The notes beneath the pieces were generated by a model. It saw only the letters and a program-made list of their open reading frames with translations, was not told the origin of the DNA and searched no databases. A DNA stretch of 64,000 nt, from the NCBI GenBank assembly GCA_030142905.1, contig JASJOG010000045.1, positions 124,001 to 188,000 on the forward strand, written 5' to 3'. The stretch comes from Heliopora coerulea (lineage: Eukaryota > Cnidaria > Anthozoa > Scleralcyonacea > Helioporidae). Position 1 is the first letter of the stretch; each line of letters opens with the position of its first letter. The position numbers and the translations under genes were made by a program. Below, piece after piece: positions 22,524 to 35,228 of this stretch.

Positions 22524-23251
22524 TAATAAATTTATGAATCAAGAAGTTTAGTAGTTGAACTTAAGTTGGACCGGATAAACTAAACGATCATTTGTCGATA
22601 TCGATATTAATAATAGTTCGTTATATAGATATTTGGTACTGTCTCTTTTTTTTTCTTCGTTTCCACTCGTGCAAGAAGGGGTATTTTGATTTTTGAATTG
22701 GATGGTCATGATATGTTGTTGTTGGATCAGGTCAGATGGGTCTAGTTCGTTGCCCCCCTAGGGATGCAGGCTGGCTACGGGCCTGTGCAAAATGTCGCCA
22801 CAAAAAATTTTGTTACATACCGTGAAGAAATGGCGTATTACATGCAACGATTTTTTTGTAGAACATACGATATGTTAAATTCTGTCGTAAAAATTAACTT
22901 AATACCTAGAAGAACTGCAACGCATTTTTATCAATAAAACAGAGTAACATCCATTACACAACTTGTTTCGCGATCATTTGACTAGTCATCCTGTAAAATG
23001 TGCATTCTGATCGGACTTGCCTCTTGGATTTGTGGCAAAAAAAGCTTTCTCTTGCTGTTTCTATTGCTACTTATGGCTTCAAACTAACATCTCATCACTC
23101 AGCTAACAGCAACGTCCCAGATTTAGCCGTTGCGAAGGACGTTTCTCACTAGCTTGCAGCACTTATTAATTAACAATTATTAACCGAAGGTGAAGGGATT
23201 ATTCAATAATATTCACTGATTATTTAATAATATTCAATACTAACAGCACTG

Positions 23252-23463
23252 TTAGTATAATTATACAGGTGATTATCGAAAACCCCGCGTGGTGATTGGT
23301 CAGAAAATGACGTCATAAATTTCGATAATCACCTACAGGTGAGTATAACAGTAAAGGCATAAAAAAATGGCGGCTACCTTAGTAAATGTTACCGGCTGAG
23401 GAGATTTTATAAGTGCTACTTTACTACTTTCTTTCAAATAATCACCTGTGTAATTATACTAAA
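23252..23463. mobile_element. MITE with TTAGTATAATTA inverted ends
   Basis: The left end TTAGTATAATTATACAGGTG and right end CACCTGTGTAATTATACTAA are inverted repeats of about 25 bases continuing into GATTAT/ATAATC. A second copy of the sub-motif (CGATAATCACCTACAGGTGA, 23323-23342) lies inside. Outside it, AACAATTATT words at 23172 and 23463-23520 form another inverted pair, so this may be a MITE inside a MITE. Confidence 0.6.
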
Positions 23464-24324
23464 ACAATTATTCGCCTCAGGCTCGAGCTCAGTGATCCTC
23501 TCCGGCGAATAATTGTTAAATAATAGTTTTTCCTTCCTTATTAGTTTTCCGCCATGTTTTAGTTCATCAAGAGCTTTCCTCTGGAATTGGAGCCTGGTGA
23601 AACGTAATCATGCTTGATTTGAGAATGCTGGGCTAGGCGCTCTTTCTCTACATTCTTGACGAATCATATTATTATCCATTACTATTATGGAGTTAAAGAA
23701 TGAGTTACTTAAGGAGCACATCGCTCAAAATTCACTAAAAATGTTCACATCTAGAAATCGCGTAAAAAGTCATTGTTGACAACACTGGTTAGTCAAATAA
23801 CTGTATTAGTCACTTAGTTATAACTGTTTCCGTTTTTCAGATCTGAACCATTAGGCGATTGCTTGTACAGTCAGTAATAATCATATGGTTATACTACATA
23901 TAACCACAATACATAATGGTTATATATTATGACTGGTGATTCGTCTCACAAGTTTATAAACTCCAAATAGGGGCATGTCCCCTTGAAAACGTAGAACTAA
24001 TTTTTTGACTAAGCCGAAAAAGATCCTAGATCCGCCCCTGCAACAGTCTATATCGGGGTTGTTTTTTCCGATCTTTAAACTCATCAACTTTAGAATAAAA
24101 CGGCAAAAAAATTTAACTGAATGATTTGGAGACAGTTGAATTTTTACGTGATGTTTATTTCAGTCCTTGTCTTCAATTTATCGATCCCTTAGTCACTCGT
24201 ACGGTCTCACATTGGTCGTTAACCGAAAAGGGGGAGACTGCTGCGATTTACAAATGTTGCCGCAGATAGCACTTTTTTTCTATAACCGAGAGTTCTAGTC
24301 CGCCTTAAGTTGGACTGTTAGTTT

Positions 24325-24523
24325 TAAGGCCTATCCACACGATACAATTGTCGTATACATTCATTCACTTTGGCGTATGCAATTATGTTATAAAAGCAAA
24401 ATTCCTGCTTGCTATTCGCTCGCGAATGTTGCAATTGGTCCTGAAGATACTTATGACTGAATCGGATACATCAAAATGAACAATCGTATACGACAGTCGT
24501 ATCATGTAAATGGACTCTTCCAG
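24325..24523. mobile_element. MITE with TCCACACGATAC-type inverted ends
   Basis: AAGGCCTATCCACACGATAC and TTGTCGTATACATTCA on the left mirror CAATCGTATACGACAGTCGT and ATCATGTAAATGGACTCTT on the right. Related ends occur at 21484-21540 and at 35134-35228. No coding capacity is seen. Confidence 0.55.
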
Positions 24524-25093
24524 CAGTATATTGTACAAATATGGTAACTAATGCACTAGTGCTTTTGCTAACGGAGGCGGCTAAGGTGATAAATTCCCCT
24601 TTATCTTTCAATAGAAATTAATACACCCTTAAAAAATGCGGTTTTACTGTACACTTTAGGTGGTTTAAGGTATTTTGTCGCCCAAAGAAAAGTAGCCAGC
24701 TTCGGTTCTGCTACACGGTTCGGCGAGTTTGTGTATTAAAATAGAATTTCAAATGTTAAGCAATAATAATTATGAGCAATTAAATTGTCAATGAAAAACC
24801 GGGGGTTGTTTTCCAAAGAATGACTACCATGCAAATTAGTGTGATTTACAAGTCAGCCCCCAAACCACAATTGGTCGCTACATTACCGGTGCACCAAAGT
24901 CACAGGGTTTTCATGACTTCCACTTTCCATAAAACAACAGAGGATTCGAAGAAAATAAAAAATAATATTCGGAATATTTCTTTGCCAAACGTAAAGACTT
25001 AGTGACCTTTCAACAGTTGAATGACCTCGCTGCCTATCCTATTTGTTTGTAAAGATTGATTTCTATTTCCTTTGTATCATATTACCCTGTTTA

Positions 25094-25181
25094 GAGTGAA
25101 GATCCAACTCCAAGGCTCTGTAAAACACATGCATCTGGAACACATAGGAACGCCAGAAATTCAAGACTTAGTTATTTGCGG
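25094..25181 (+). other. Unassigned candidate exon
   Basis: A stretch of 88 bases is bounded by a plausible acceptor (ATTACCCTGTTTAG) and donor (GCG|GTAAGAGC) and is open in two frames. I recognise no domain, and the neighbouring sequence gives no partner exon. Listed only as something to test with RNA data. Confidence 0.15.
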
Positions 25182-28100
25182 TAAGAGCATCTTTAGTGGA
25201 ATATATTTTACTTTAAGTGGAATTCTTTGTGGAACAGCTGGGAAATAGCTCTATCACGACCTTCAAAGAAGCCAACCACCTTGTCTTACCAGACTAGCTA
25301 TAAGTGCGTCTGTGTACAATGAAGTTCTTGTGATATGATATTGTTCCTTTTAATTCTACTCACTTTTTTTTTGTCCTGTTTGCTTTTGGCCAAGCCTTGT
25401 TCAAGATTACTGTCTTTGAACTATTTGAGCAGCCGAGTCGTTATCGTAGGCTAAACGAACTGTTTTAAAGCTATACTGGTAACAAGAGACATTCGCAAAT
25501 CATGCAACATGTATAAATGCGCTTTCAAAGAATCGCAAGTTTATTTAATACGATTAACTGCGTCTTCAGATTTTAAAAGTGCATTTCGTAATTCGTAGCC
25601 TTATGTTAAGAATTCAAAAGCAGACCTGGGGAGATCTCCGAATATTTTATTTAGAATTCCTTACCACGGATTAGAGTTCCTTGGAGAACATAAAGTCAAT
25701 CAGTGGTGAGGAGATTAAAAAGTAACCGGATGCATTGAATATTTTGACAAAACACAGAACTATGGTAACTTCGAATTTAGTTAACAAACAAAAAGTTAAC
25801 AACATTTGGAGTGACCATGGTTTTATCGGGGAATAGACGTTTAAAAAATGAAGCTTTTGGCATTTCTAATTGACCTATTAAGTAGACACTATTATACGTC
25901 TACATGTGGTTATTACCGAAATAAACGTTGATTATTGTTTTGAAACGCTTGGTTCACCACCTCAGGTCTTCTAATATCAATCATTCTTCGCTCTCCACCA
26001 GATTTTATCAAGTTTTCGAATCCTTGATTCTAAGTACTTCGTGACTATTAAATATATATTTTAGTGTTACTAATTACCCTTATTTTTAGTAATCAGAGAG
26101 ATTGTTCGTTGAAACAAAACGTCTCACCTTGCGCTCCCCTGAGGCAAACAAACTCGGAATCTATACAGCACGGATTTTCAATGCGACTATATTTCTTCAC
26201 AGGTCTCTGCTTCCATGATTTTCACACTTGATCAGCTGCTGTCATCGTGAATGTAATAGTATATATCGCCTAAACGGCACGCAAACCTTTTAGTTCGTTG
26301 CGACAGGGCCTTTTTTAATTATATATCTGGGGGGGGCAAATGCTCCCAGAGCTATCGGATTTCCCCCCCTAGGGTATCTCTGCCCCTGGGAATTGGGGAA
26401 ATTATTTGCTGCTTAATTTTCCACGTTTGGAAGGGAAAATTTCCTTAAGTTCTGATTTGCTGAAGAATGTTGATCGATCCGTTCTTCGATTCATTCAAAA
26501 AGAAAAATTTATTGTATAAATTAGCCTGAGAAAATCAAACCCTATCTCATGCATGCGTTTATATCACCGAAGTGTGATTTTTTTCACGAATAATTTTCGG
26601 TTTTTCCCCCGCCTCTCTCCATACTGCACTCGCTATATCAGTTTGATTACGTTTCCCCAAAATGTGCCTTTTACTTTTTTTTCTGCAGATTTTAAACTGA
26701 AATATAATAAGAAAAGTTCGCCTCCCCCTGGCGCCTCTTTAAGATGAAGTTTTCCACACATTCCTAACCTCCCCAACTCGCACCACTCAGGTGGACGGAC
26801 TATGCTAAACGCAAATTTGACATTCCATATTTCAGAGTAATTTTTACTTTTGCCCCCCCCCCCCCCCACCCCCAGTGAAAATTCCTTAAAAAAGGCACTG
26901 CGTTGCGATGGATTCGACCTTATCAGAAATCCAGAGGTCAAGTTTATTTTGCAAGTTGAATGCACAGAGCTAGGTGATGATTACTCCGAATTTATCGTTT
27001 GAGTCTCGAACGTTTGCCAAAAGTTGATCAAGCCCGTATGCTAGCACTAGGAAGAGAAAAAATGCCAGGAGAAAGGTTGTGAAGACTTCATCATATGTCT
27101 CATGAATGAGGTACATTTTTTATGGCGTATATTTTTCATAACTCAGTGATTGGTAGGTGAATTATGTTGACGTTTTTTTAATGTGAAAACACGTCGACTT
27201 CCTCCAGTCACCATAAAGCAATTAAACAAAATTCAACTACAGTATTTAAAAAAGACGCTTGAATTTCAAAACAGAAAATCTACAAGGTAAGGCAAGCTAC
27301 CAGCTGATCCCATGTGGCATTGCCTGGATAGATCCTAACAAGATGTAACTTTGTCAATGGAAACAAATATATGAAGGGATGTGAGATACGTTATTGTTGC
27401 TGCAGTCTTCCATACTTGAACAATCTTGACCCTTGCGCAAGTACGGGCATATGTAACATGGGAAACGAAAATCTTCTCACATTTGGTGATTTTTATGCAT
27501 TCCCTTTGTGAAACATTTGTAAGTCTCGGCGGCCGTTCTAAAGGCAGACTGAGACGAATCAAGACAAGTGAGGGTGTTTGGACACCCGAGACCCATCGCG
27601 CAATCGGTGGATAGATTTGCTTGGTGAACAAACGTGGTTTACCAATATCATCCTTCTTTTGAATAATATACAGGATAAATTTTATCCGCATCAGGACTAG
27701 GTCACAATCAACATTGTCACGTATCAGTAGAACAACTTCAGTACGCTGTTGAGAAACTTAAGATTGGTCGTATTGTAAGGTGATCAGATTTGACAATTGT
27801 GGCTGCAGATTTACCTGTACATGACTAGTTCCAGGATAAAAACAACCGCTCACCACTCGTTTTGTGATTACGTAATACTTTGGACTCCATGTCTTATTTC
27901 AAATTCTGACAGGTATTCGGTCACTTTCGTGCTTCTCACGACTTGCATCTGGTGATTGACGGAGTTAAAATACTTATATCCAGAAAATCACGTTCCGCGA
28001 TTTGTCGCTTTGGTGCGTGGACGTGGAGCAAGAAACGTACAAACTGGGAATCAATTTTGAGGTAAACTCTCTTTGAAATGTTTACTGTACATAAAGACCT

Positions 28101-29470
28101 CTAACTGGTTAATAATTCATGAGCAAACCCAAAAAATATCAACATTGAGACGATGCTATGGACAGGTGGCGTTAAATGCCATAAAATTTTGACAATTCTC
28201 TAGGATTAGTTCGAGATACCATACAATCAACGACAATGAGAGTTTGATCTGACAGCCAAACGTAAGCTGAAGTTAGTTGACGAATTGAGCTTTTTAACCT
28301 TCCTTGAGGCGTTTAGATTTCAAATCGTACACGTCTTTTTGTTTATGATACGGCATCTCAAATGAACCCGTGTGTAATTAGAGAAGATACACTTGAAAGT
28401 TGTAATTTTATGCGCGTTAAGAACCAACGTTTCACCTCTGATTTTCTTGGTGTTTTCCTCACGAATTATTAATACGTTTGAGAGATATTGTCAACAATTC
28501 AACATGCGTCAGGTTTTAACATGGCTGAGCGTTCGCCTCCCAAGAAGTACTTCTTTTAGTTTATGAGAAAAAGGGTTGCGTGCGTGCTGATCACTCACAT
28601 GTCTCTTCACTCATGAGGACTTATATTTTCATAATACTTGAACTCTTGTCACAAATTATGGTAACAGGGCATATTTACGAAGGAAGGAATAGATAAATAT
28701 TAAAGCATCGCAAGCGTAATACGTTAACCAGGCTATGACAGGTCCAAAAGTGTTCGATAAAATGCTCTTCGTGGACAAGGCAATGACAGACGATGATCAG
28801 AATTCCTTTTTTTAATTCAAATAAACGTGCTGATCATTTTCTGTGTAATTACAAAAAGTATCGTCGAGCAGTGTTGATAATTGTAAATCGTAACATTTTT
28901 GCAAGTACTTATTACCTTAATGCGAATCATTTATGGAGCTTTAGTCTAGGCGAGTATTTCCATGGGTAGAAACAAGGTAATTAAAGAATACTCACGTCGA
29001 TGTTTCAAGTGTTTATCTTTTTCGAACTACAAACAAAGCAGACAACCATAGCAGAGAAAATGATTACTGCAGGCTCAGTCGCGGGAAGTATGCGTGGACG
29101 ACAAGTTGTCCTGGTGACTGATATCCGATAGATGAGACTTGCATGCTTTTTCGATTGCGAAGTTTGTGGATCGATAAACTGACAGCTAAATTGGGTAAAC
29201 CTCTGCCGTGAATGCCCATTGACGCATTCCACAAAACATGTGCTCCAGCTGATAACCTGAAAAGGAAGGGTACTTTTAAATGTGGTCTGTTTTTATCTGT
29301 TTCTTAGTTTCCGGTATTGCGTCAACTCTCTGTGCTTTCAATTCGTTAAGCGCTTTACAGATCACAAGTAATTTACAATTGTCGAAGCTGTAGACAAAAA
29401 CCTGTCCAAAGATTTCAAAAATTAAATGAAGATGAGTACTTATTGTTCGCTGGTGACGTAGTTGGGTTGA
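25182..29470. other. Stretch without a recognisable gene
   Basis: AT-rich, with a 15-16-base C run near 26854-26869 and no exon with family similarity. Short open frames such as 27335-27691 (minus) lack motifs. Confidence 0.4.
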
Positions 29471-29474
29471 TTCC

Positions 29475-29618
29475 TAGGGTTAAACATTCCGTTGCTACGC
29501 AAGAAAAGCACTGGGCGTACACGAAACTAATCGTAATCTAATTTTTCTTCATTTGTTACGCCCAGTTGACATCTAAATTCTTTTTATGTCAATGTTTGGA
29601 ATGTTCAACCCCTAAAAT
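29475..29618. repeat. Short imperfect foldback
   Basis: CCTAGGGTTAAACATTCC (from 29473) mirrors GGAATGTTCAACCCC (29597-29611), and CTGGGCGTA mirrors TACGCCCAG nearer the centre. Non-coding. Confidence 0.45.
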
Positions 29619-29791
29619 GGTGGCCAGAAGGTAACAAGTTTTATCCCAATTCACAGCTCAGAGAAGTTTTCTTGATTCACTAAATATGGAGACAAACATG
29701 GGCGTCTTAAACAAACAAAAATGTCTCATCCACCAATTGTTATGAGCTATCACAAGAATCCTACATTTTGGGAATTGCAGAGTGGGTTGTA

Positions 29792-30052
29792 CAGCCTGAT
29801 TCACACGAATGATGCAAATGCAAGCACAAACAAAACTTACGTGTGAAACAGGGTAAAACAACCACAAGCACAAGCACGAGACAAAAGAACCTTTGTTTTC
29901 TCTTTTGTCTAGCTCTCCTTGCTTGCACTTGTGCTTGCGTTAATTTCATGTGTTTGTGCTTATGCTTGTGTTGACCCTTAAGAATATTTTCTTTGTCTTG
30001 TCTTTTGTTTCGTTCTTATGCTTGCGCTTGCTTCGCTCGTGTGAACCAGACT
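29792..30052. mobile_element. MITE with GCCTGGTTCACACGAGCG-type ends
   Basis: The left GCCTGATTCACACGAATGAT is mirrored by CGCTCGTGTGAACCAGAC at the right end. The interior is made of repeats of AAGCACAAGCA and its complement. 53475-53727 has related ends. Confidence 0.55.
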
Positions 30053-31590
30053 TACGAGTGTTAGAAAACGAACCGATGGGATACATTTTATAAATCATTG
30101 ACAGAGAATTTTATCACACGTTTTGCATGAACGTCACTCAATTGACCACCGTTTACCTTTGGGAATGCTTGATTTAAAATTCCTACCTCGTGATCGGATT
30201 TTTTACATACTCACAATCTTTGGAACTTTCTGATGAAAATAGCAAAGCAGCCTCATTATTGTTAACGCCATAGAAATGCTTGGAATATTTGCAAGTGAAC
30301 GCACAGACTCACAAATGTTGCTATGCAAACAGTGAGTCAAAAAACTGGTTACTAGTCAGCAGAAGTGACGTCAATTCAGGAACGCGCAAAATTCAAGCAA
30401 AGAAATTAAATTGTGAAGTTTGAAGAGAAATTGTAATTTGAACAACTTTCCCCATAGAGAACCGTCAGGACCGAGCAAACATTAGTGGACAATAATTGAA
30501 AACATTTATTATTAGCATCGGTAATGTCAAAAAAAAAAATGACTTGAACTTATTTTTGTTCGGCGTCACTGACTTTAGCTCCTACGAATCCGATGAGAGC
30601 GGAAAGCTAATGTAAATATTCAAATTAAGGTTAATTTAAATGTAACTGCAGGAATTAAACACAAAATAAGCGTCGAGCCATGCTGTAATATGAATCTATT
30701 CAGTCTATGTGATTCTAGCCATCTATTTATAGGACTTTTAGTAAAGATTAAAACGAGACCCTTGGCAACGTTTTCTAAGGCCCATTGTTTAATGAACTTC
30801 CAAAGAAAAGGCCAAAAATAAGCTTTCGGAACATTCAAGTCACAGAATAAAGTTTGACACGCCGAACAGCATGTCAAGATCAAGTGCTGAGTATTGTTTG
30901 TAATATTCTTTGTATTCTTGGGTGGTGGTTCTTGTTGACAAGTCAGTTATAATAGTACTCAGCGTTTAGAATCCACATGGCGAAGTCATCTTTCGAGATG
31001 AATGGATTATGAGCGCTTTCGGAGCTAACGCCGTCCGTTTCGATAAGAATTTGTACAGTATTTAATGATCAAATGCAAAATGTTTCCTTGGAAATTATCC
31101 GAAACAAAACCGTAACAGTCTTTACCCAACACTGACCTCCTTGTTTTATCGTATGAAAATTTAAAAGTATAGTAAACGTTTTTGAAAGATCCAAGGCTAT
31201 ATACTGTCGACATTTTAAAAAATATACACTGAAGTTTCAAGCATAAGGCCACGAACGCCAACATCAAAGTTACTTTAGGCTGACTGAAGTATGAACATAT
31301 AGTATTGTGCACTCTAAAAAATACGATTCTGCTAGTTCCGACAACGACGTCCACAAAGAAAATGCCAAAAACTTCCCATTTCACGCATTACCATACCCGG
31401 CGTAAATATTATATGGTTACATTGCTTTAGAAAGATCGAAACGAAGCGCAGTTGGAGTCCCCTGCAACAACAGTTAGTTGGTCACTCGAGTTGGGATTTG
31501 AGTCAGGATTCGAATTATGATTCCTAACAACAAAGTAACACATTTGTTATCGAAAAATGTATATGATCGCTTCGTACTTGCGTCTGGAGC

Positions 31591-31851
31591 TAACCCTAAC
31601 CCTAACCTTAATCCTAACCCTAACCCAAACCCTTACCCAAACCCTTACCCAAACCCTAACCCAAACCCTAACCCAAACCCTAACCCAAACCCTAACCCAA
31701 ACCCTAACCCAAACCCTAATCCTAACCCAAACCCAAACCCAAACCCAAACCCAAACCCAAACCCTAACCCTAACCCTAACCCTAACCCTAACCCTAACCC
31801 TAACCCTAACCCTAACCCTAACCCTAACCCTAACCCTAACCCTAACCCTAA
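31591..31851. repeat. Interstitial telomere-type repeat (CCCTAA/TTAGGG)
   Basis: The array is about 260 bases long and has an internal order. First come a few CCCTAA units with point variants, then a block alternating CCCAAA and CCCTAA (a 12-bp higher-order unit), then a short pure CCCAAA run, then about 15 near-perfect CCCTAA units up to AATGTCAACTC. TTAGGG is the animal telomere repeat. Since the unit is 6 bases, several frames on both strands stay open; these are not genes. The flanks carry ACTCGAATCC-type words on the right (31857-31922) and their inverse on the left (31486-31525). Confidence 0.9.
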
Positions 31852-32497
31852 TGTCAACTCGAATCCCCAGGCGAATCTGAATTGGAATCCCAACTCGAAT
31901 CCCCACTCGAATTCTAACTCGGGTTCTTGCCGTCCTCCTGCAACAATGAGAACAAATTGATTTATTGCCCATGACCCTCTCACAGACCTGCAACCACGTT
32001 TTCAGGTACAACAAGTTTCAAGGAGGTTCTTTACTCCAAACGTTATGATTTAGAATTAGTCCCAAAATTTAAAAAAGGATGTTGAATAAGTTATACTCCT
32101 GGTGAACAAATGGAATTTTGAGACGATCCAGTCAGATTATAGTGCCGACCGGTCGATGCCAGGACGATTTTGCAGACCGACCGCCGTGAAGGCGAAATGC
32201 CCCGGGAACGAGATCGCAAACCGCCCAAAGTTCCATTCTTGATCATGATTAGAAAGTTAGTTTCGTTTGAGATTAAACCTTCGTTGTCCTATCATCTTAC
32301 AATAATTTTAAAAAAAAATATTGTTGACAATCCTTTTCAAATATTAAACAGTAACAAATAATGAAATAGTAGTGCTTCTCAAAACAACAGTTCAAGCGTA
32401 TGAAACCAAAGTGGGAACAAAATATAACACTTTTTTTCTTTATTTCATCTCATTTCTGAACTACATTTTTCTTCTAATCGTAAAAAAAATTAAGATA

Positions 32498-32730
32498 AAC
32501 CCCGTTTGCACCGTTAACATTTTGGGCACGACACGGCTAAAATTTTCGCACGGGTGCCGCTACTTTTTTGGCACGGTACAGGCGATTTTCACCGTGTAAA
32601 CGGTGCGGACTTCTTAAAATTTGGTACCCGTGCCTGAAAATGTAGCCGTGCCGAGCACCTCTGTATATGTATGTCTCGGTACGACTAATTAGCCTTGTCA
32701 TGCCCAAAAAGTTACTGTGTAAACGGGGTT
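32498..32730. mobile_element. MITE with AACCCCGTTT ends
   Basis: AACCCCGTTTGCACCGTTAAC and GTTACTGTGTAAACGGGGTT are inverted. The centre holds a further palindrome, CACCGTGTAAACGGTG. About 233 bases, non-coding. Confidence 0.6.
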
Positions 32731-33134
32731 ATACACTCTATTGGAAGCCACATGATCAAAATTTTTGACTAAATCTCTGTTTCCAGCTCTTAACGAAATA
32801 TATTTTTCTCAGTACAGAGGCTTTACGTCTTCATCCTACCACTTGTGTGATAAAAAGGAAAATCCATTGTTTGTCAGCCTGTCAGACAGCCTCTCATGCT
32901 AGTTTCCCGAAAGGAAAAAAACATGCGCTTGAAATTCCGACAGTGAGGAGTGGTTTTAATATAATTTTTCTGTTGTTGGAGAGCTCATTGTCAACCTTAG
33001 TCCGTCCAGAACATTGGGTTGTTGAGAAGCAAGTGCTGTCTGGGACTCTGGGCCAACATTTGTGAACTGTATGTAATTAGTCTCGCGAATGAGGCCTCAA
33101 ATCACTGGTCTTCAAGGTTTCGCATCTGGACCAT

Positions 33135-33400
33135 GGGCGCAACAAGGGGGGAGTCGGGGAGGGCGATCGCCCTCCCTTTTTTCAGGAATGTGAGTGATTT
33201 TTTGGATGTCAACCGTGAGCTTTAATCTCCTGCGCTGGCCAGTAGTTACTTCTACTCTTTTCGCCGCCTTTGACGTCGGATGTTGTTACTATAAACTAAA
33301 CACATACTTAACATAGTTTACTATGTGTGTTGTTAATGTTGGGGGCAGGGGGTTCTGGATCAGAAAAACGACCTCCCTTTTCAAATTTCTGGTTGCGCCC
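33135..33400. mobile_element. MITE-like repeat with GGGCGCAAC ends
   Basis: GGGCGCAACAAGGGGGGAG at the left is mirrored by CTCCC...GGTTGCGCCC at the right. The interior includes a GGGAGGGCGATCGCCCTCCC palindrome (33156-33175). Non-coding; borders are approximate. Confidence 0.45.
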
Positions 33401-34560
33401 TTGAACAGGACATTCAACTTCTCGGTCTTAGTTTACTACAAAGTGATACACGAACAGCCCGGTCTTCAACTTTTCCCCGCTAGGTCAGTCTTCTATTATT
33501 TTGCTTTGGCTAAAGAGACGATTTTATCTCGTCAAAAGCGAGACATCCTGGGGGATGTACTGTTTCTTGCCAAAGTTTACAAACCCATTGGATGACAAGA
33601 AGACGATCGTTTTGCTTTACGCGCACTTTTCACAAGTATGGTTAGGTTTGCCTACAAGAGTGCTATTGACCAACTATCGACAGCAAAAATAAAAACATCA
33701 GGTTTAAAAAATAAAAAAAAATTAAAGATAGAAACATTTTTAAATATCCGTTTAAAAATAGAAACATCAGGTGGCTGAACCATACAAATGATTCTAGCTT
33801 CTAAGATGTATACTGCCTGAAATAAAACCGGCTTCGACTGTACCACTCCCGAAGCACTAAAAATCAGCTTCACTTGCTTTGTGGGTCTATGATGGTACGT
33901 TAACTCCACGTACAGATAGACTCGGAAAATCACAAAATCTTTTCTGTGTTTGTGAATAACGCATTTAACTAAAAGTTTACGTGAATCGCATGAGCGTAAT
34001 TATTCGATACTAGTTATCGAATGCACTTGGGACAAGACCAGTTGCTTTACGGGTGGCACAAAACCCTGAAAAACGGTAACCTGAACGAAGGAAAGGATGT
34101 TTTGGAGTTAATAATACTCTAGTTCAGAATTTCATGGAATACTTGAACTACAACCAACAGGTGCTAAATTGTTCGAGGTTTAGAAAACCTTATGAAGAAA
34201 GCTACATTTTAAAACATAAAAAGAATAGCATATCAACCTCCACATCTAAATTATAAACAGATGTTAAGATAAAATATTACTCATCTAGAGTAGTATCAAG
34301 TAGTCAGAGTGATTATGTCATGCCCAAGAAAAGTTCTTACGTTTCAAAGATTCCAAGAAAAAGGCAAGTAAACTTAAAACAGCTCTCCATCCTTCGGGTT
34401 GATGATAGATTTCCTTTACCGATGATTTCATGTGCACTAGTTTTGCTGTCTAACAGAGCCAACATTATCTTTCTAACAGTGTCGGCAATGAAAAAATGCA
34501 AAAGGGTCGGGCAAGTATCACGAAAATGAACGCTTTAGATGCACGGGCGTAGCTAGGCCT

Positions 34561-34600
34561 CTCGTGGTGGCGGTGGTGGTGGCGGTGGTGGTGGGGCGGG
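34561..34600. repeat. GGT/GGC trinucleotide repeat
   Basis: A short run of GGTGGCGGTGGTGG units inside non-coding DNA. Confidence 0.7.
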
Positions 34601-35133
34601 GTATAATGTAGTTTTGCCCAGGAATTGGATATTCCATGTATGATGTCAGTAATCTCAAATCAAGGCATAAAGCACTATCATTTATGCCGTCATTTCTCGA
34701 ATAATAAGTATTCATGGTATGAGGGATATTAGTTATTTATGAATTGCTGTTCATAAATAATAGACATGAAGGTTGATCTAAAAACAAGGTCGTAGCAAGA
34801 TATTTCGTGTTAGGAGGGCTGAAAACGTTTAAGAGGGGTCCGGGGCATGCTTACCGGAAAATTTTGAATCTAGGAGCCTCTGAAATGCTGTTTCCTGCAT
34901 TTTGGAGTGGGAATTTACAGAATTCTGAAGGTTACACAACGCTGTATAAAATACCCATTATGAGAGAGGGGTTGATTTGAGGGATTGTGAGTGGCATTGA
35001 TATCAAATACTTAGGGAGCTCAGCTCCCCTCTTCCGGAATTTAGGGCGGCATCAGTCCCCCTTGCTCCCTGTATCCTACCGCTGTTAAAAGTTCTTATAT
35101 ACTTTGCATATCACAGATAGTTCTGTGGAGTCC

Positions 35134-35228
35134 TATGCCTCATCCACACCATATGATTATTGCATACCATTCATTGACCTGGTATGAACTGTCATATGCG
35201 ACTGTCGTGTCCTTTGGATCAGGCCTTG
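35134..35228. mobile_element. Short MITE, GCCTCATCCACAC ends
   Basis: CTATGCCTCATCCACACCAT on the left mirrors TCCTTTGGATCAGGCC on the right, with TATGATTATTGCATAC facing GTATGAACTGTCATATG inside. It is related to the copy at 24325-24523. Confidence 0.45.

Noticed and set aside
27990..28062. A stretch reading FGAWTW before a GTAAAC donor, reminiscent of a ligand-gated channel
   Set aside because: The match is only a few residues and no adjoining channel sequence exists.
31517..32014. Open frames of 107-155 codons on both strands rich in Asn-Pro, Leu-Thr or Val-Arg
   Set aside because: They are translations of the 6-bp telomere repeat, which keeps frames open automatically.
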